Shown: positions 34,543 to 45,051, numbered from the stretch's first letter. The stretch: 64,000 nt of DNA from Streptomyces sp. cg36 (GCF_041080675.1 NZ_CP163520.1:4464001-4528000), one strand, 5' to 3'. Made by a program: numbers and translations. Notes: generated by a model not told the origin, from the letters alone.

Positions 34543-34995
34543 ATGGACTCGGTCTGGCTCACCGGCGCCGAATGGCTCGCCGTCCTGCGCATCGGCCTCG
34601 GCCTGTGGTGGCTGGAGAGCTGGCGCCACAAGGACAAGAAGGGCTGGTTCGAGCGCGGCACCGGCATCGCCTGGGCGGCGGACGTGGCGTCCAAACACCG
34701 CTGGGCGGCGGTCCGCAGCGGCTTCGACACGGTGGTCAAGCCCCGGCCGCGGACCATGGCGTACGTGGTGGTGTACGCGGAACTCGCCCTGGGCCTCGGC
34801 CTGGTGGCGGGCTTCCTGACCCCGGTCGCACTGGCCGGCGGCCTGGTCCTCAACCTCCTCTACCTCGTCCTGATGATCCACGACTGGGCCGAGCAGGGGC
34901 AGAACGCGATGATGGCGCTGATCTCGGTGGTGGCCCTGTTCGCGATGTCGTGGCAGAGGTGGTCGCTGGACGAGGCGATGGGGTGGTTCCGGTGA
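34543..34995 (+). CDS. DoxX-like membrane protein
   Basis: Small integral membrane protein of 150 residues with about four hydrophobic segments, of which YVVVYAELALGLGLVAGFLTPVALAGGLVLNLLYLVLMIHDW (about 74-116) is the most typical of the DoxX/terminal-oxidase-subunit family. Its function is unknown; DoxX proteins often accompany oxidative catabolism and redox stress genes. It overlaps the next gene by 4 bases (GTGA), and its operator position makes it part of the regulon. Confidence 0.78.
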   Translation: MDSVWLTGAEWLAVLRIGLGLWWLESWRHKDKKGWFERGTGIAWAADVASKHRWAAVRSGFDTVVKPRPRTMAYVVVYAELALGLGLVAGFLTPVALAGGLVLNLLYLVLMIHDWAEQGQNAMMALISVVALFAMSWQRWSLDEAMGWFR

Positions 34996-35441
34996 GGGGC
35001 GCCGGGGCGGGTGGCGCCGGTGCGGGGAGCGCACCCGTGGGTGGGGCGGACGCGGCTACGCCGGTGGTCGACGCCTTCACGCGCGCGTACTGGGACGCGG
35101 CGGCCGAGGGGCACCTCCTGATCCGGCGCTGCGGGGCGTGCGGGCGGGCCCACCACTACCCGCGCGAGTTCTGCCCGCACTGCTGGAGCGAGGACGTGGC
35201 CTGGGAGCGGGCGAGTGGCCGGGCCACGCTGTACACGTGGTCCCGCGTCCACCGCAACGACCTGCCGCCCTTCGGGGCGAGGGTGCCGTACGTCGCGGCG
35301 GTGGTGACGTTGGAGGAGGGGCCTCGGATGATGAGTGAGGTGGTGGGGGCGGGGGAGTTGCGTCCCGAGATGGCTCTGCGGGTGGTGTTCCGGGTGCAGG
35401 GGGCACTTCAGGTACCGGTGTTCCGCCCGGACCATGAGTAG
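34992..35441 (+). CDS. DUF35 zinc-ribbon/OB-fold protein
   Basis: Protein of 149 residues with a rubredoxin-like zinc ribbon (CGACGRAHHYPREFCPHC, about 53-70) followed by an OB-fold that begins GRATLYTWSRVHR. DUF35 proteins bind acyl-CoA and partner with thiolase-like enzymes; in steroid side-chain degradation the DUF35 part of ChsH2 activates the aldolase Ltp2. The likely partner is the thiolase-like protein encoded at 36487, which is on the other strand beyond a repeat array and a PNPOx gene. The Gly/Ala-rich first 25 residues are probably disordered. The start is the GTG overlapping the DoxX stop. Confidence 0.85.
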   Translation: MRGAGAGGAGAGSAPVGGADAATPVVDAFTRAYWDAAAEGHLLIRRCGACGRAHHYPREFCPHCWSEDVAWERASGRATLYTWSRVHRNDLPPFGARVPYVAAVVTLEEGPRMMSEVVGAGELRPEMALRVVFRVQGALQVPVFRPDHE

Positions 35442-35449
35442 GGGCTGCG

Positions 35450-35780
35450 CCCCTCTTGGGCCGGGCGTTCGCCTGCGCCCCGGCGGCGGGCCGGCCGCGC
35501 AGTTCCCCGCGCCCCTTTTGGACCGGACCTTCGCCTGCGGACCGTGCTCGCTTCTCGCGCAGTTCCCCGCGCCCCTGGGAACCCGCCTTCGTCTGCGGGC
35601 CGTGCTCGCTTCTCGCGCAGTTCCCCGCGCCCCTTGGATGGCCCTGCGGGCCCCTGAAGGGGGCTGCGGCGGGTTGAGTGGCTGCATTTGGGGGCGCGGG
35701 GAACTGCGCGACCAGCCCCCGCCGGGTCGCAGACGAAGAGCCGGCCCAAAAGGGGCGCGGGGGACTGCGTGGGCAGACCC
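35450..35780. repeat. inverted array of ~61-bp intergenic repeats (3 forward, 2 reverse)
   Basis: Plus-strand cores at about 35492, 35553 and 35612 face minus-strand cores at about 35690 and 35751, in the 350-base gap between convergent genes. The final copy is degenerate (GGGACTGCGTGGGC). Confidence 0.9.
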
Positions 35781-35791
35781 GGCGGGCCGTC

Positions 35792-36442
35792 CTACGGCCA
35801 CAGGAGGTGGTGGGTCCAGCCCGAGGGGGTTCGGGTGTACCGCAGCCGTACGTGCCTGCGCCGCGCGTCCCCCTGGAAGAACTCGACCTCCACCGGCCGC
35901 AGGACGTACAGCCGCCACCCCGGCACCGCCGCATCCGCCTCGGCGGCGGCCCGGACCCAGGCGGCCTCCGAGGCAACGGCCAGCTCCTCCAGGGACCCCA
36001 GCACCTCGCTCTGGTGTCCCACGAGCGCCGCGGCGAGCGCCCCGGTCGACCGGGCGTGCAGATCGGCCAGGGAGGCGTCCGCGGGGGCCGGGGTCACCAC
36101 ACCCCGTACCCGGACCTGCCGCCCGACGGCGGGCCAGTAGAACCCGAGCGCGGCATCGGGAACGGCCGCCAGCTGCCGCCCCTTCGCACTGGTGGCGTGC
36201 GACCCGAACGACCACCCGTGCTCGTCGGCACCGTGCAGCATCACCGTGCGCACGTCGGGCCGCCCCTCGCCGTCGACGGTGGCGAGCGTCATCGTGTGCG
36301 GCTCGGCCTGTCCGGCGCGGCCCGCGTGCATCAGCCACTCCTGGAACAGCGGCACGGGCGCGGCGGGCGCGGTCGCCGGGTCGAAGTGCGGCAGTTCGAC
36401 GTCCCAGACGCGCAGGGTGTGCAGGTACTCCTGGAATTCCAT
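35792..36442 (-). CDS. pyridoxamine 5'-phosphate oxidase-family protein (PdxH-like)
   Basis: FMN-binding split-barrel protein of 216 residues. HTMTLATVDGEGRPDVRTVMLHGADEHGWSFGSHATSAKGRQLA (about 50-95) is the FMN-binding region of PdxH, and the C-terminal PVEVEFFQGDARRRHVRLRYTR...W matches the PdxH signature with substitutions (FF for FW, RHVR for LHDR). It could oxidise pyridoxamine phosphate, but the changed substrate-site residues leave room for another flavin reaction. It shares no visible operator with the regulon. Confidence 0.75.
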   Translation of the reverse strand: MEFQEYLHTLRVWDVELPHFDPATAPAAPVPLFQEWLMHAGRAGQAEPHTMTLATVDGEGRPDVRTVMLHGADEHGWSFGSHATSAKGRQLAAVPDAALGFYWPAVGRQVRVRGVVTPAPADASLADLHARSTGALAAALVGHQSEVLGSLEELAVASEAAWVRAAAEADAAVPGWRLYVLRPVEVEFFQGDARRRHVRLRYTRTPSGWTHHLLWP

Positions 36443-36486
36443 GCGCAGATTCTCGCCCGCGCGCCCCCGCCCCGCCCCGCGCGCCC

Positions 36487-37659
36487 TCACCCCCGCCCCA
36501 GCACCACCGTCCCCGACGAGCAGAACCAGCCGCCCGTGCCGGATGCCACCGCGAGCGCCGGGAGGCTGCCGTCGCGTCTGCGGACCTGGCCCTCGCCCGC
36601 CTCGCCGCGCAGCTGCCGTACCGCCTCGACCAGCAGGAACAGTCCGCGCATCCCCGGGTGGCAGGCGGACAGGCCGCCGCCGTCCGTGTTGACGGGCAGC
36701 GCCCCGTCCCGCAGCAGCCGCCCCTTTTCCACGAACGCGCCCCCCTCGCCCTTCGCGCAGAAGCCGAGGTCTTCCAGGGTCACCAGCGTCATGTACGTGA
36801 AGGCGTCGTAGATCTCGGCGAAGTCGATCTCGGCGGGGCGCACCCCGGCCCGCTCGAAGGCCAGGCGGCCCGACACGGCGGCGGGGGAGACCGTGAAGTC
36901 GTTCCACTCCGACATCGTGGTGTGCGAGAGCGCCGTGCCCGAACCCAGCACCCACACCGGCTCCTTGGCGCTGTCCGCCACGTACTCCTCGGCGGCGAGC
37001 AGCACCGCGCACCCGCCGTCCGAGCGGATGCAGCAGTGCAGCTTGGTGAACGGGTCGGCGATGAGCGGCCCGGAGAGCACGTCGTCGACCGTGATGGGGT
37101 CGCGGAACATGGCGTCGGGGTTGGTGGCGGCGTTGGCCCGCGCCTGGACGGCGACCTCGGCCAGCTGCTCGATGGTGGTCCCGTACTGGTGCATGTGGCG
37201 GCGCGCGGCCATCGCGTACTTCGAAACCAAGGTGTGCCCGTAAGGAACTTCGAATTGCAGGGGCCCGCCCCCTCCGAAGGAGAGATTCGATGTCCGGCGG
37301 CCCGCTCTGATGTCGGCTCGCGCGGTCGACCCGTAGACGAGGAGGACGGCGTCGGCGTGCCCGGCGGCGATGGCGTCCACGGCGTGGGAGGCCATCACCT
37401 CCCAGGTGGCGCCGCCGACGGCGGTGGAGTCCACCCAGGTGGGGCGCAGGCCGAGGTACTCGGCGACCTCGGCGGGTGCCAGCGTGCCCAGGCCCGCCGA
37501 GCCGAAGCCGTCGACGACGCTCCGGTCGAGCCCGGAGTCGGCGAGCGCCCGGCGGGCGGCCTGGGCGTGCAGGGCGTACGGAGTGGCGTCGTCCACGCGC
37601 CCGGTGTCCGAGAGGGCTGCGCCGACGACGGCGACCTTGCGGGAGGGGGCTCCGGCCAT
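36487..37659 (-). CDS. non-classical thiolase/lipid-transfer protein-like aldolase
   Basis: Thiolase-fold protein of 390 residues of the SCP-x/Ltp group. The segment where thiolases carry the nucleophilic cysteine reads VGGATWEVMASHA (about 81-93) and contains no cysteine, the first Cys being in KLHCCIRSDGG. EIYDAFTYMTLVTLEDLGFC and NTDGGGLSACHPGMRG follow the Ltp pattern. Loss of the cysteine argues against thiolysis and for retro-aldol cleavage as in Ltp2, which needs a DUF35 partner; the DUF35 gene at 34992 is the closest candidate. A patch of uncommon codons occurs at 37215-37290. The ATG at 37659 is 5 bases from operator 7. Confidence 0.85.
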   Translation of the reverse strand: MAGAPSRKVAVVGAALSDTGRVDDATPYALHAQAARRALADSGLDRSVVDGFGSAGLGTLAPAEVAEYLGLRPTWVDSTAVGGATWEVMASHAVDAIAAGHADAVLLVYGSTARADIRAGRRTSNLSFGGGGPLQFEVPYGHTLVSKYAMAARRHMHQYGTTIEQLAEVAVQARANAATNPDAMFRDPITVDDVLSGPLIADPFTKLHCCIRSDGGCAVLLAAEEYVADSAKEPVWVLGSGTALSHTTMSEWNDFTVSPAAVSGRLAFERAGVRPAEIDFAEIYDAFTYMTLVTLEDLGFCAKGEGGAFVEKGRLLRDGALPVNTDGGGLSACHPGMRGLFLLVEAVRQLRGEAGEGQVRRRDGSLPALAVASGTGGWFCSSGTVVLGRG

Positions 37660-37663
37660 GAAT

Positions 37664-37678
37664 CTGACGGTACATCAG
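37664..37678. promoter_or_regulatory. TetR-type operator 7
   Basis: CTGACGGTACATCAG (one mismatch) lies 5 bases upstream of the thiolase-like start codon, so it would overlap the start of a short or leaderless transcript. Confidence 0.75.
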
Positions 37679-37736
37679 ATCACCCGTCCCGCGCTGCCCC
37701 TCCGGCCGCCTCCGCGAAGGGTGCGGGCGCCCGTAT

Positions 37737-37751
37737 CTGATGTACCGTCAG
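37737..37751. promoter_or_regulatory. TetR-type operator 8
   Basis: CTGATGTACCGTCAG (one mismatch) lies 51 bases upstream of the divergent acyl-CoA dehydrogenase gene; with operator 7 it brackets the 142-base divergent promoter region. Confidence 0.75.
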
Positions 37752-37801
37752 ATTCGCGGCCCGGCCGAGCGGCCCCGCCGCCGGGAGGGGAGAGACCGCC
37801 C

Positions 37802-39127
37802 ATGGACGCCGACTTCACCGACGAACAGCAGGAGATCCGCCGCACCCTGCGCGACCTGCTCGCCAAGCGCTGCGGCCCGGACGACGTCAAGGCCGCCGTC
37901 CGGACCGCCCCCGGCCACGACCGGGCCCTGTGGCGGCAGCTCGCCGCCGAACTCGGGCTGCCGGGCCTCGCACTGCCCCAGGAGTACGGCGGGGTCGGCT
38001 GCGGCCCCACCGAGCTCGCCCTGGCCTGCGAGGAGGCGGGCCGCGCCCTGCTGCCGTCCCCGCTGCTGGCCACCGCCGTCCTGGCCGCACCCCTCCTGGC
38101 GGCGCTCGGCACGGCGGAGCAGCGGGCCGCGCACCTGCCGCCGCTGGCCCGGGGCGAGCGGACCGCCGCCCTGGCCGTCCCCGGGCCCCGGCTCGCCCTC
38201 GCCCTCGGCCTCACGGGCGACGGCGCCGCCGGGGAGTGGGCGGGCGGCGGACGGGCCGGAGGCGTCCAGGCCCGGCGCGCGGGGGACGGGCGGTGGCGGC
38301 TGTACGGGGAGGTCGCCCAGGTCCTGGACGGCCACCGCGCGGACCTGCTGCTCGTCGCCGCGCACACCGGCGGCTTCACGCACGGCCGGATCCGCCTCTT
38401 CCTCGTACCCGGCGACGCCCGGGGCCTGCGCCGGACCCGGCAGACCGCGCTCGACGAGACGCGCGCGCAAGGGCGGCTGCAACTGCGTGACACCGAGGCC
38501 GGGTTGCTGGGGCCCGAGGAGGGCGGGAACGGCGTGGAGGGGGCCGGTGACGCCCTGGCCGCCCTCGCCGCCGTCGGGCGGAGCGCCGCCGTGTGCCTGG
38601 CGGCCGAGGCCGTCGGCGCCGCCGCGCACGCGCTGGAGCGGACCGTGGCGTACGTGAAGGAGCGCGAGCAGTTCGGCCGGCCCGTCGGCTCCTTCCAGGC
38701 GGTCAAGCACCGCCTGGCCGACCGGTACGTACAGGTGCGGGCGGCCCGGTCGGCCGTCCACTACGCGACCTGGGACCCCGACGCCGGGCCGCTCGCCCTC
38801 GCGCAGGCCCTGGAGGCGCTGCGGGCGACGGGCGCCGAGGCGATCCAGCTGCACGGCGGCATCGGGTTCACCTGGGAGCACGACGCGCATCTGTACTTCA
38901 AGCGGGCGGCCTGCGACGAGCTGCTGTTCGGCCCGGTCGAGGCGCTGCGCGCGCAGGCGGCCGAGCGGGCCGGACTCTTCGCCCCGCGCACGGCGGAGGA
39001 CCGGCCGCCCGCCGCCACGCGCGCGAAGGCGCCCGACACCGCGCCCACGCGCGCGGCGCCGCCCTCCGGGCCCACGCGGCCGGGGGCGCCCCCGGCCGCC
39101 TCCACGCGCGCGAAGGCGGCCTCGTGA
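37802..39127 (+). CDS. acyl-CoA dehydrogenase, beta-type
   Basis: Acyl-CoA dehydrogenase homologue of 441 residues with the N-terminal FTDEQQEIRRTLRDLLAKRCG, a weakly conserved middle domain and the beta-type C-terminus KEREQFGRPVGSFQAVKHRLAD and IQLHGGIGFTWEHDAHLYFKRA. The sequence class is the same as the partner subunit at 17685, and no alpha-type gene is adjacent, so it probably pairs with the lone alpha-type enzyme at 22209. The last 50 residues (after AGLFAPRT) are a Pro/Ala/Thr/Arg-rich tail with repeats of RAKAPDTAP type and no counterpart in other members. Its stop overlaps the next start (GTGA). Confidence 0.85.
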   Translation: MDADFTDEQQEIRRTLRDLLAKRCGPDDVKAAVRTAPGHDRALWRQLAAELGLPGLALPQEYGGVGCGPTELALACEEAGRALLPSPLLATAVLAAPLLAALGTAEQRAAHLPPLARGERTAALAVPGPRLALALGLTGDGAAGEWAGGGRAGGVQARRAGDGRWRLYGEVAQVLDGHRADLLLVAAHTGGFTHGRIRLFLVPGDARGLRRTRQTALDETRAQGRLQLRDTEAGLLGPEEGGNGVEGAGDALAALAAVGRSAAVCLAAEAVGAAAHALERTVAYVKEREQFGRPVGSFQAVKHRLADRYVQVRAARSAVHYATWDPDAGPLALAQALEALRATGAEAIQLHGGIGFTWEHDAHLYFKRAACDELLFGPVEALRAQAAERAGLFAPRTAEDRPPAATRAKAPDTAPTRAAPPSGPTRPGAPPAASTRAKAAS

Positions 39128-39645
39128 GGCCCGCGCGGGCGGGCGCGGCCCGTGTCCCCGTCGGGGTCCGGCTGGTGCGCGGGGTGTCGGCCACGCGCGC
39201 GTTCGCCAAGGTGGCGCCGCACTTCGTGCCCGCCCTGGACCGGGCCGTGCACCGGCTCACCCGGGGCCGGGTGCTGCCGAGCGCGCGGATGCTGCCCGGG
39301 GTGGTGCTCACCGCGCGCGGGGCGCGCTCGGGTGCCGAGCGGACCACGCCGCTCGCGTGTGTGCCGGAGGAGGGCGGTACCTGGCTGCTGGTCGGGTCGA
39401 ACTTCGGGCGCCCCGGCCACCCGGCCTGGACCGGCAACCTGCTGGCGCACCCGGAGGCCCGGATCAGTCTGCGGGGGCGGGACGTTCCCGTACGGGCGCG
39501 GCTGCTGACCGGCGAGGAGCGGGCGGCGGCCTGGCGGGCGGCGCTGGAGTTCTGGCCGCCGTACGCCGCGTACCAGGCGCGGATCGAGCGGGAGATCCGG
39601 CTCTTCCGGCTGGAGCGGCGGGAGGGCGCCGGGGCCGCCGGGTGA
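39124..39645 (+). CDS. deazaflavin (F420)-dependent nitroreductase/quinone reductase-like protein
   Basis: Split-barrel protein of 173 residues of the DDN family. GVVLTARGARSGAERTTPLACV and NFGRPGHPAWTGNLLAHPEARISLRGRDVPVRARLL are the family blocks that bind F420 and the membrane quinone side. DDN-type enzymes reduce quinones or activated double bonds with F420H2. Start is the GTG overlapping the acyl-CoA dehydrogenase stop, so it is part of that operon. A hairpin follows. Confidence 0.8.
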   Translation: MRPARAGAARVPVGVRLVRGVSATRAFAKVAPHFVPALDRAVHRLTRGRVLPSARMLPGVVLTARGARSGAERTTPLACVPEEGGTWLLVGSNFGRPGHPAWTGNLLAHPEARISLRGRDVPVRARLLTGEERAAAWRAALEFWPPYAAYQARIEREIRLFRLERREGAGAAG

Positions 39646-39663
39646 GCGGGTGGCGGCATGGGA

Positions 39664-39701
39664 ACGCCGACGGGGTCCACAGCGTGAACCACCGTCGGCG
39701 T
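39664..39701. terminator. hairpin terminator between convergent genes
   Basis: ACGCCGACGG pairs perfectly with CCGTCGGCGT over an 18-base loop, between the F420 reductase gene and the convergent TetR gene. Confidence 0.65.
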
Positions 39702-39776
39702 GACAGGACTTGGGGGCGCGGAGCCCCGTGGACCGGCGCGGCAGGGCGCGTGCCCGCGCCCGCGCGCGTGCCGCCG

Positions 39777-40424
39777 CTACTTCGGCGGCTTCTTGCCCGT
39801 GATGCCCAGGTGGACGAGCAGCGCCAGGTTCGGCTTCAGCTCGGCCTGCTTGACGCCCCAGGTCTGGAAGCCCTTCTGGTGCGAGGCCACCGCCGCGAGC
39901 ATGGCGACGATCGAGCCCGCCATCGCGGCCGGGCTGACGTCCTTGTCGACCTTGCCCTTGGACTGGAGCTCCTTGACCGCGTCCGTAAGGGAGTTGTTCA
40001 CGGAGTTGAGGATCTTCATGCGGATCTTGTAGAACCGCTTGTCGCCCTCGGCCGCGCCGAGGTCGACGACGCGAAGGATCGCGTCATTCTTGCGCCAGAA
40101 GTCGAGGAACCCCTCGACCAGTTCCTCCGCCGTCTGCCAGCCGGCCTTGCCCACCCAGGAACGGCCCTCGACGAGCGAGGTCAACGCCGCGCCCTCCTTG
40201 GCCATTTCCTCCGCGATCTCCAGGACGGCGCCCTCGACGTCCGGGAAGTACTGGTAGAAGGTCGCGGGTGAAGTACCCGCCTTCCGGGCCACGTCGATGA
40301 CTTTGACGTCCCGGTACGGCGAGGAGCTGAGCATCTCGCTGAGGCAGTCGAGCAGCTTCTGCCGCGTCGCCTGGCCGCGTCGGCCGGCCACGCGGCCGTC
40401 GACGGTGCGTACTTGTCCTGTCAT
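39777..40424 (-). CDS. TetR-family transcriptional regulator, candidate repressor of the catabolic regulon
   Basis: DNA-binding repressor of 215 residues. After a basic leader, the TetR helix-turn-helix covers about 18-65: RQKLLDCLSEMLSSSPYRDVKVIDVARKAGTSPATFYQYFPDVEGAV. The C-terminal ligand domain is helical with KRFYKIRMKILNSVNNSLTDAV and a Lys-rich tail. It is the only TetR gene seen in the window and lies near the middle of 15 similar palindromic operators, so it is the natural candidate for their repressor, with an acyl-CoA intermediate as inducer by analogy to KstR2 and FadR-type regulators. A degenerate copy of the operator overlaps its start codon, suggesting autoregulation. Confidence 0.88.
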   Translation of the reverse strand: MTGQVRTVDGRVAGRRGQATRQKLLDCLSEMLSSSPYRDVKVIDVARKAGTSPATFYQYFPDVEGAVLEIAEEMAKEGAALTSLVEGRSWVGKAGWQTAEELVEGFLDFWRKNDAILRVVDLGAAEGDKRFYKIRMKILNSVNNSLTDAVKELQSKGKVDKDVSPAAMAGSIVAMLAAVASHQKGFQTWGVKQAELKPNLALLVHLGITGKKPPK

Positions 40425-40432
40425 GCCGTCAG
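40418..40432. promoter_or_regulatory. degenerate TetR-type operator at the tetR start codon
   Basis: CTGTCATGCCGTCAG retains the right arm fully and four of five bases of the left arm. It covers the ATG of the TetR gene, whose codons also constrain this sequence. Confidence 0.4.
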
Positions 40433-40742
40433 CTTACCGAGGGGTGATCGGAGCGCGATTCGGCCGACTGCAAATGGGGGCCGGGGGTTGACGGGTGCGT
40501 CAATGGGCCCCGGCGCCGGACCGCCGGGTCGACCGGGTGTCCGCCACTCGAATGGTGTTATCAACAGCCTGTGGACACGTTCTGTGGACAACCCGTGCGG
40601 GAAAAGGGCGTAGCCGCCTAAAGTGAACGGGAAGCAGACCATTTGTTCGATTTATGTCACTGCGGGGTGCGGGCCGGGCCGATACGTTCACCGCGTGGGG
40701 GCACCCCGGGCGGGGGCCACTCCAGGAAGGGAACCAGGACGC
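40433..40742. other. intergenic region with DnaA-box-like cluster
   Basis: About 310 bases between the divergent TetR and kbpA-like genes with no coding signal. At 40558-40591 are three DnaA-box-like 9-mers in one orientation or near it: TTATCAACA (40558), TGTGGACAC (40570) and TGTGGACAA (40583). The last is the exact complement of the strong Streptomyces box TTGTCCACA. The rest should hold both promoters. Confidence 0.55.
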
Positions 40743-41516
40743 ATGGGCGGATATGACGGATATCCGGAGGGCGCGCCGTGCTGGGCCGATGTGACGCTCC
40801 CCGACCTGGCGGCCGGCAAGCGGTTCTACGGCGCCCTGCTGGGCTGGACGTTCGACGAGGACGCGGGCCCCGGCGCCGTGGCCTTCAGCGGCGGCGGGCG
40901 CGTCGCCGGGCTCGTCCCCAAGCGCGACGGCCGGATGCCCACCGCCTGGGGCGTCTACTTCGCGACGCCCGACGCCAAGGGACTCGCGGTGCGGATCGCG
41001 GCGGCGGGCGGGCGGCTGGTGAGCGGCCCGCTGCCGGCCGGGCCGTCCGGGGCCACGGCGGTCGCCGCCGACCCCGGCGGCGCGGTCTTCGGCCTGTGGC
41101 AGCCCGGCGTCCACACCGGCTTCGAGCGGACCGGCGAGCCGGGCTCCTTCTGCTGGACCGAGGTCTACACCCGGGACCCGGAGCGCGCCGACGCCTTCTA
41201 CGAGTCGGTCTTCGGCTTCGAGGGCGCGGACCCGGACGGCACGGACGGCGAGTTCCGCACTTGGTCACCGGCCGGGGCCGCGCCCGGCCCGGACACGGCC
41301 TTCGGCGGCCGGGCGCTGATGGGCGACGCCTTCCCGGCCGAGATGCCCGCCCACTTCCTGGTCTACTTCGCGGTGGGGGACTGCGACGCCACGGCCGAAG
41401 CCTGCGTGGAGCTGGGCGGGCGCCTCAAGGCCGAGCCGTTCGACATCGCGTACGGCCGGATGGCGGTGCTCCACGACGACCAGGGGGCGGGCTTCGCGGT
41501 GCTCCAGCGGGAATGA
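40743..41516 (+). CDS. kbpA: two-domain VOC/glyoxalase-fold protein, probable KbpA
   Basis: Cytosolic protein of 257 residues made of two vicinal-oxygen-chelate modules (about 8-125: WADVTLPDLAAGKRFYGALLGWTF; about 135-257: FCWTEVYTRDPERADAFYESVFGF). The metal ligands of true glyoxalases are not clearly conserved. It directly precedes afsK on the same strand. In S. coelicolor the gene just upstream of afsK encodes KbpA, a protein of similar size that binds AfsK and inhibits its autophosphorylation, so this is probably its orthologue; the assignment rests on position and length, not on a comparison I could run. Start ATG at 40743 has AGGA about 6 bases upstream. Confidence 0.65.
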   Translation: MGGYDGYPEGAPCWADVTLPDLAAGKRFYGALLGWTFDEDAGPGAVAFSGGGRVAGLVPKRDGRMPTAWGVYFATPDAKGLAVRIAAAGGRLVSGPLPAGPSGATAVAADPGGAVFGLWQPGVHTGFERTGEPGSFCWTEVYTRDPERADAFYESVFGFEGADPDGTDGEFRTWSPAGAAPGPDTAFGGRALMGDAFPAEMPAHFLVYFAVGDCDATAEACVELGGRLKAEPFDIAYGRMAVLHDDQGAGFAVLQRE

Positions 41517-41690
41517 GACGGGCCGGGCAGATGTGTCCGGATCGGGGGGAGACATCCCGATCCGTGAGCGGGTTGGCCACCGGGTGCCTCCGGCAGGAAG
41601 AATCGGGGTGCCGCGTGAGACGCTGCACGGGGCCTTGTTGCGACGCGTTGATTCTTTGACTTGAGGCCCGTACGGGGAGGTGGCAGGCAA

Positions 41691-44078
<2,388 letters not shown>

Positions 44079-44213
44079 CCCGGCCGGGGACGGCCGTCGT
44101 GCCGGACACGGAAGGGGCGGCACGGCGGCCGTCGCTCGGGTGAGCGCGGGGGCGCGGCGGGCGCGCCCCGGCCCTCGCTGCCGACGCTACGCCGGGTCCG
44201 CACCCGGTGCCAG

Positions 44214-44256
44214 CGGGGGCCGCGCCCCTTGCCGACGGGGGCCGCGCCCCTTGCCG
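44214..44256. repeat. 22-bp duplicated hairpin unit between convergent genes
   Basis: Two exact copies of CGGGGGCCGCGCCCCTTGCC start 22 bases apart. Each contains GGGGCCGCGCCCC, which folds on itself, so the pair may act as a tandem terminator between afsK and the convergent hydratase gene. Confidence 0.7.
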
Positions 44257-44265
44257 GCCCGGCGG

Positions 44266-45051
44266 TCAGCGCACCCGGAACACGCCGCTCCGGCGCGCCC
44301 CGAACAGCTCGGTCTGGCGGTCCGGGGGCAGATTGCCCAGGGCGATCAGCTGCGGCGCGCGCGAGAACGCCTGGGCGAGCGCGGGTTCGCGGGCCGTCCA
44401 CAGGGCGCGGACCGTGCCCTGCACGGCGGCCGTGGGGAAGGAGGCGATGGTCCGCGCGCACCGCAGCGCCGCCGCCACCTCGTCGCCCGCCGCGGTGACC
44501 TCGCTGACCAGCCCCGTCTCGTACGCCCGTCGGGCCGAGAGGCGTTCGGCGGTGCCCATCAGGGCGAGCCGGGCGACCTCGCCGGGCGGCATCCGCAGGG
44601 CCAGGTACACCGACTCGTAGGCGCTGACCATCCCGTACGTGGTGTGCGGGTCGAAGAACGTGGCGTCCTCGGCGGCGATCACGAACTCGGCCTCGCCGAG
44701 CAGGTAGAAGGCCCCGCCGCAGGCCATGCCGCGCACCGCCGCGACCACCGGTTTCCACAGGTCGTTGGCCTTCGGGCCGACCGTGAGGAGGGGGTCGTCG
44801 ACCGCGTACGGGGAGGAGGGCTGCGGCACCTCGGCCGAGCGGTCGAGGCCGGTGCAGAACGCCTTGTCGCCCGCGCCGGTGAGCACGACCGCGCGCACGG
44901 AGTCGTCGAAGCGGAACTCCCGCCAGATCGCGGCCAGTTCGGCGGCGGTCTTGAGGTCGATCGCGTTGTGCCGCTCGGGGCGGTCCAGGGTGACGACCGC
45001 GACGCCGGTCTCCTCGCCGTCGACCGCGTCCCGCTCGACGCGCGGGCTCAC
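44266..45051 (-). CDS. enoyl-CoA hydratase/isomerase family protein
   Basis: Crotonase-fold enzyme of 261 residues. VAVVTLDRPERHNAIDLKTAAEL opens the fold, AFCTGLDRS and VRGMACGGAFYLLGEAEFVIAAEDATFFDP form the oxyanion hole. Acidic residues usual for classical hydratases (E144/E164 of rat crotonase) are not both evident: the second region reads FFDPHTTYGMVSAYES, so it may be an isomerase or hydrolase. The start is GTG overlapping the stop of the DUF35 gene upstream (GTGA). It is the last gene of a thiolase-DUF35-hydratase operon under operator 9. Confidence 0.85.
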   Translation of the reverse strand: MSPRVERDAVDGEETGVAVVTLDRPERHNAIDLKTAAELAAIWREFRFDDSVRAVVLTGAGDKAFCTGLDRSAEVPQPSSPYAVDDPLLTVGPKANDLWKPVVAAVRGMACGGAFYLLGEAEFVIAAEDATFFDPHTTYGMVSAYESVYLALRMPPGEVARLALMGTAERLSARRAYETGLVSEVTAAGDEVAAALRCARTIASFPTAAVQGTVRALWTAREPALAQAFSRAPQLIALGNLPPDRQTELFGARRSGVFRVR

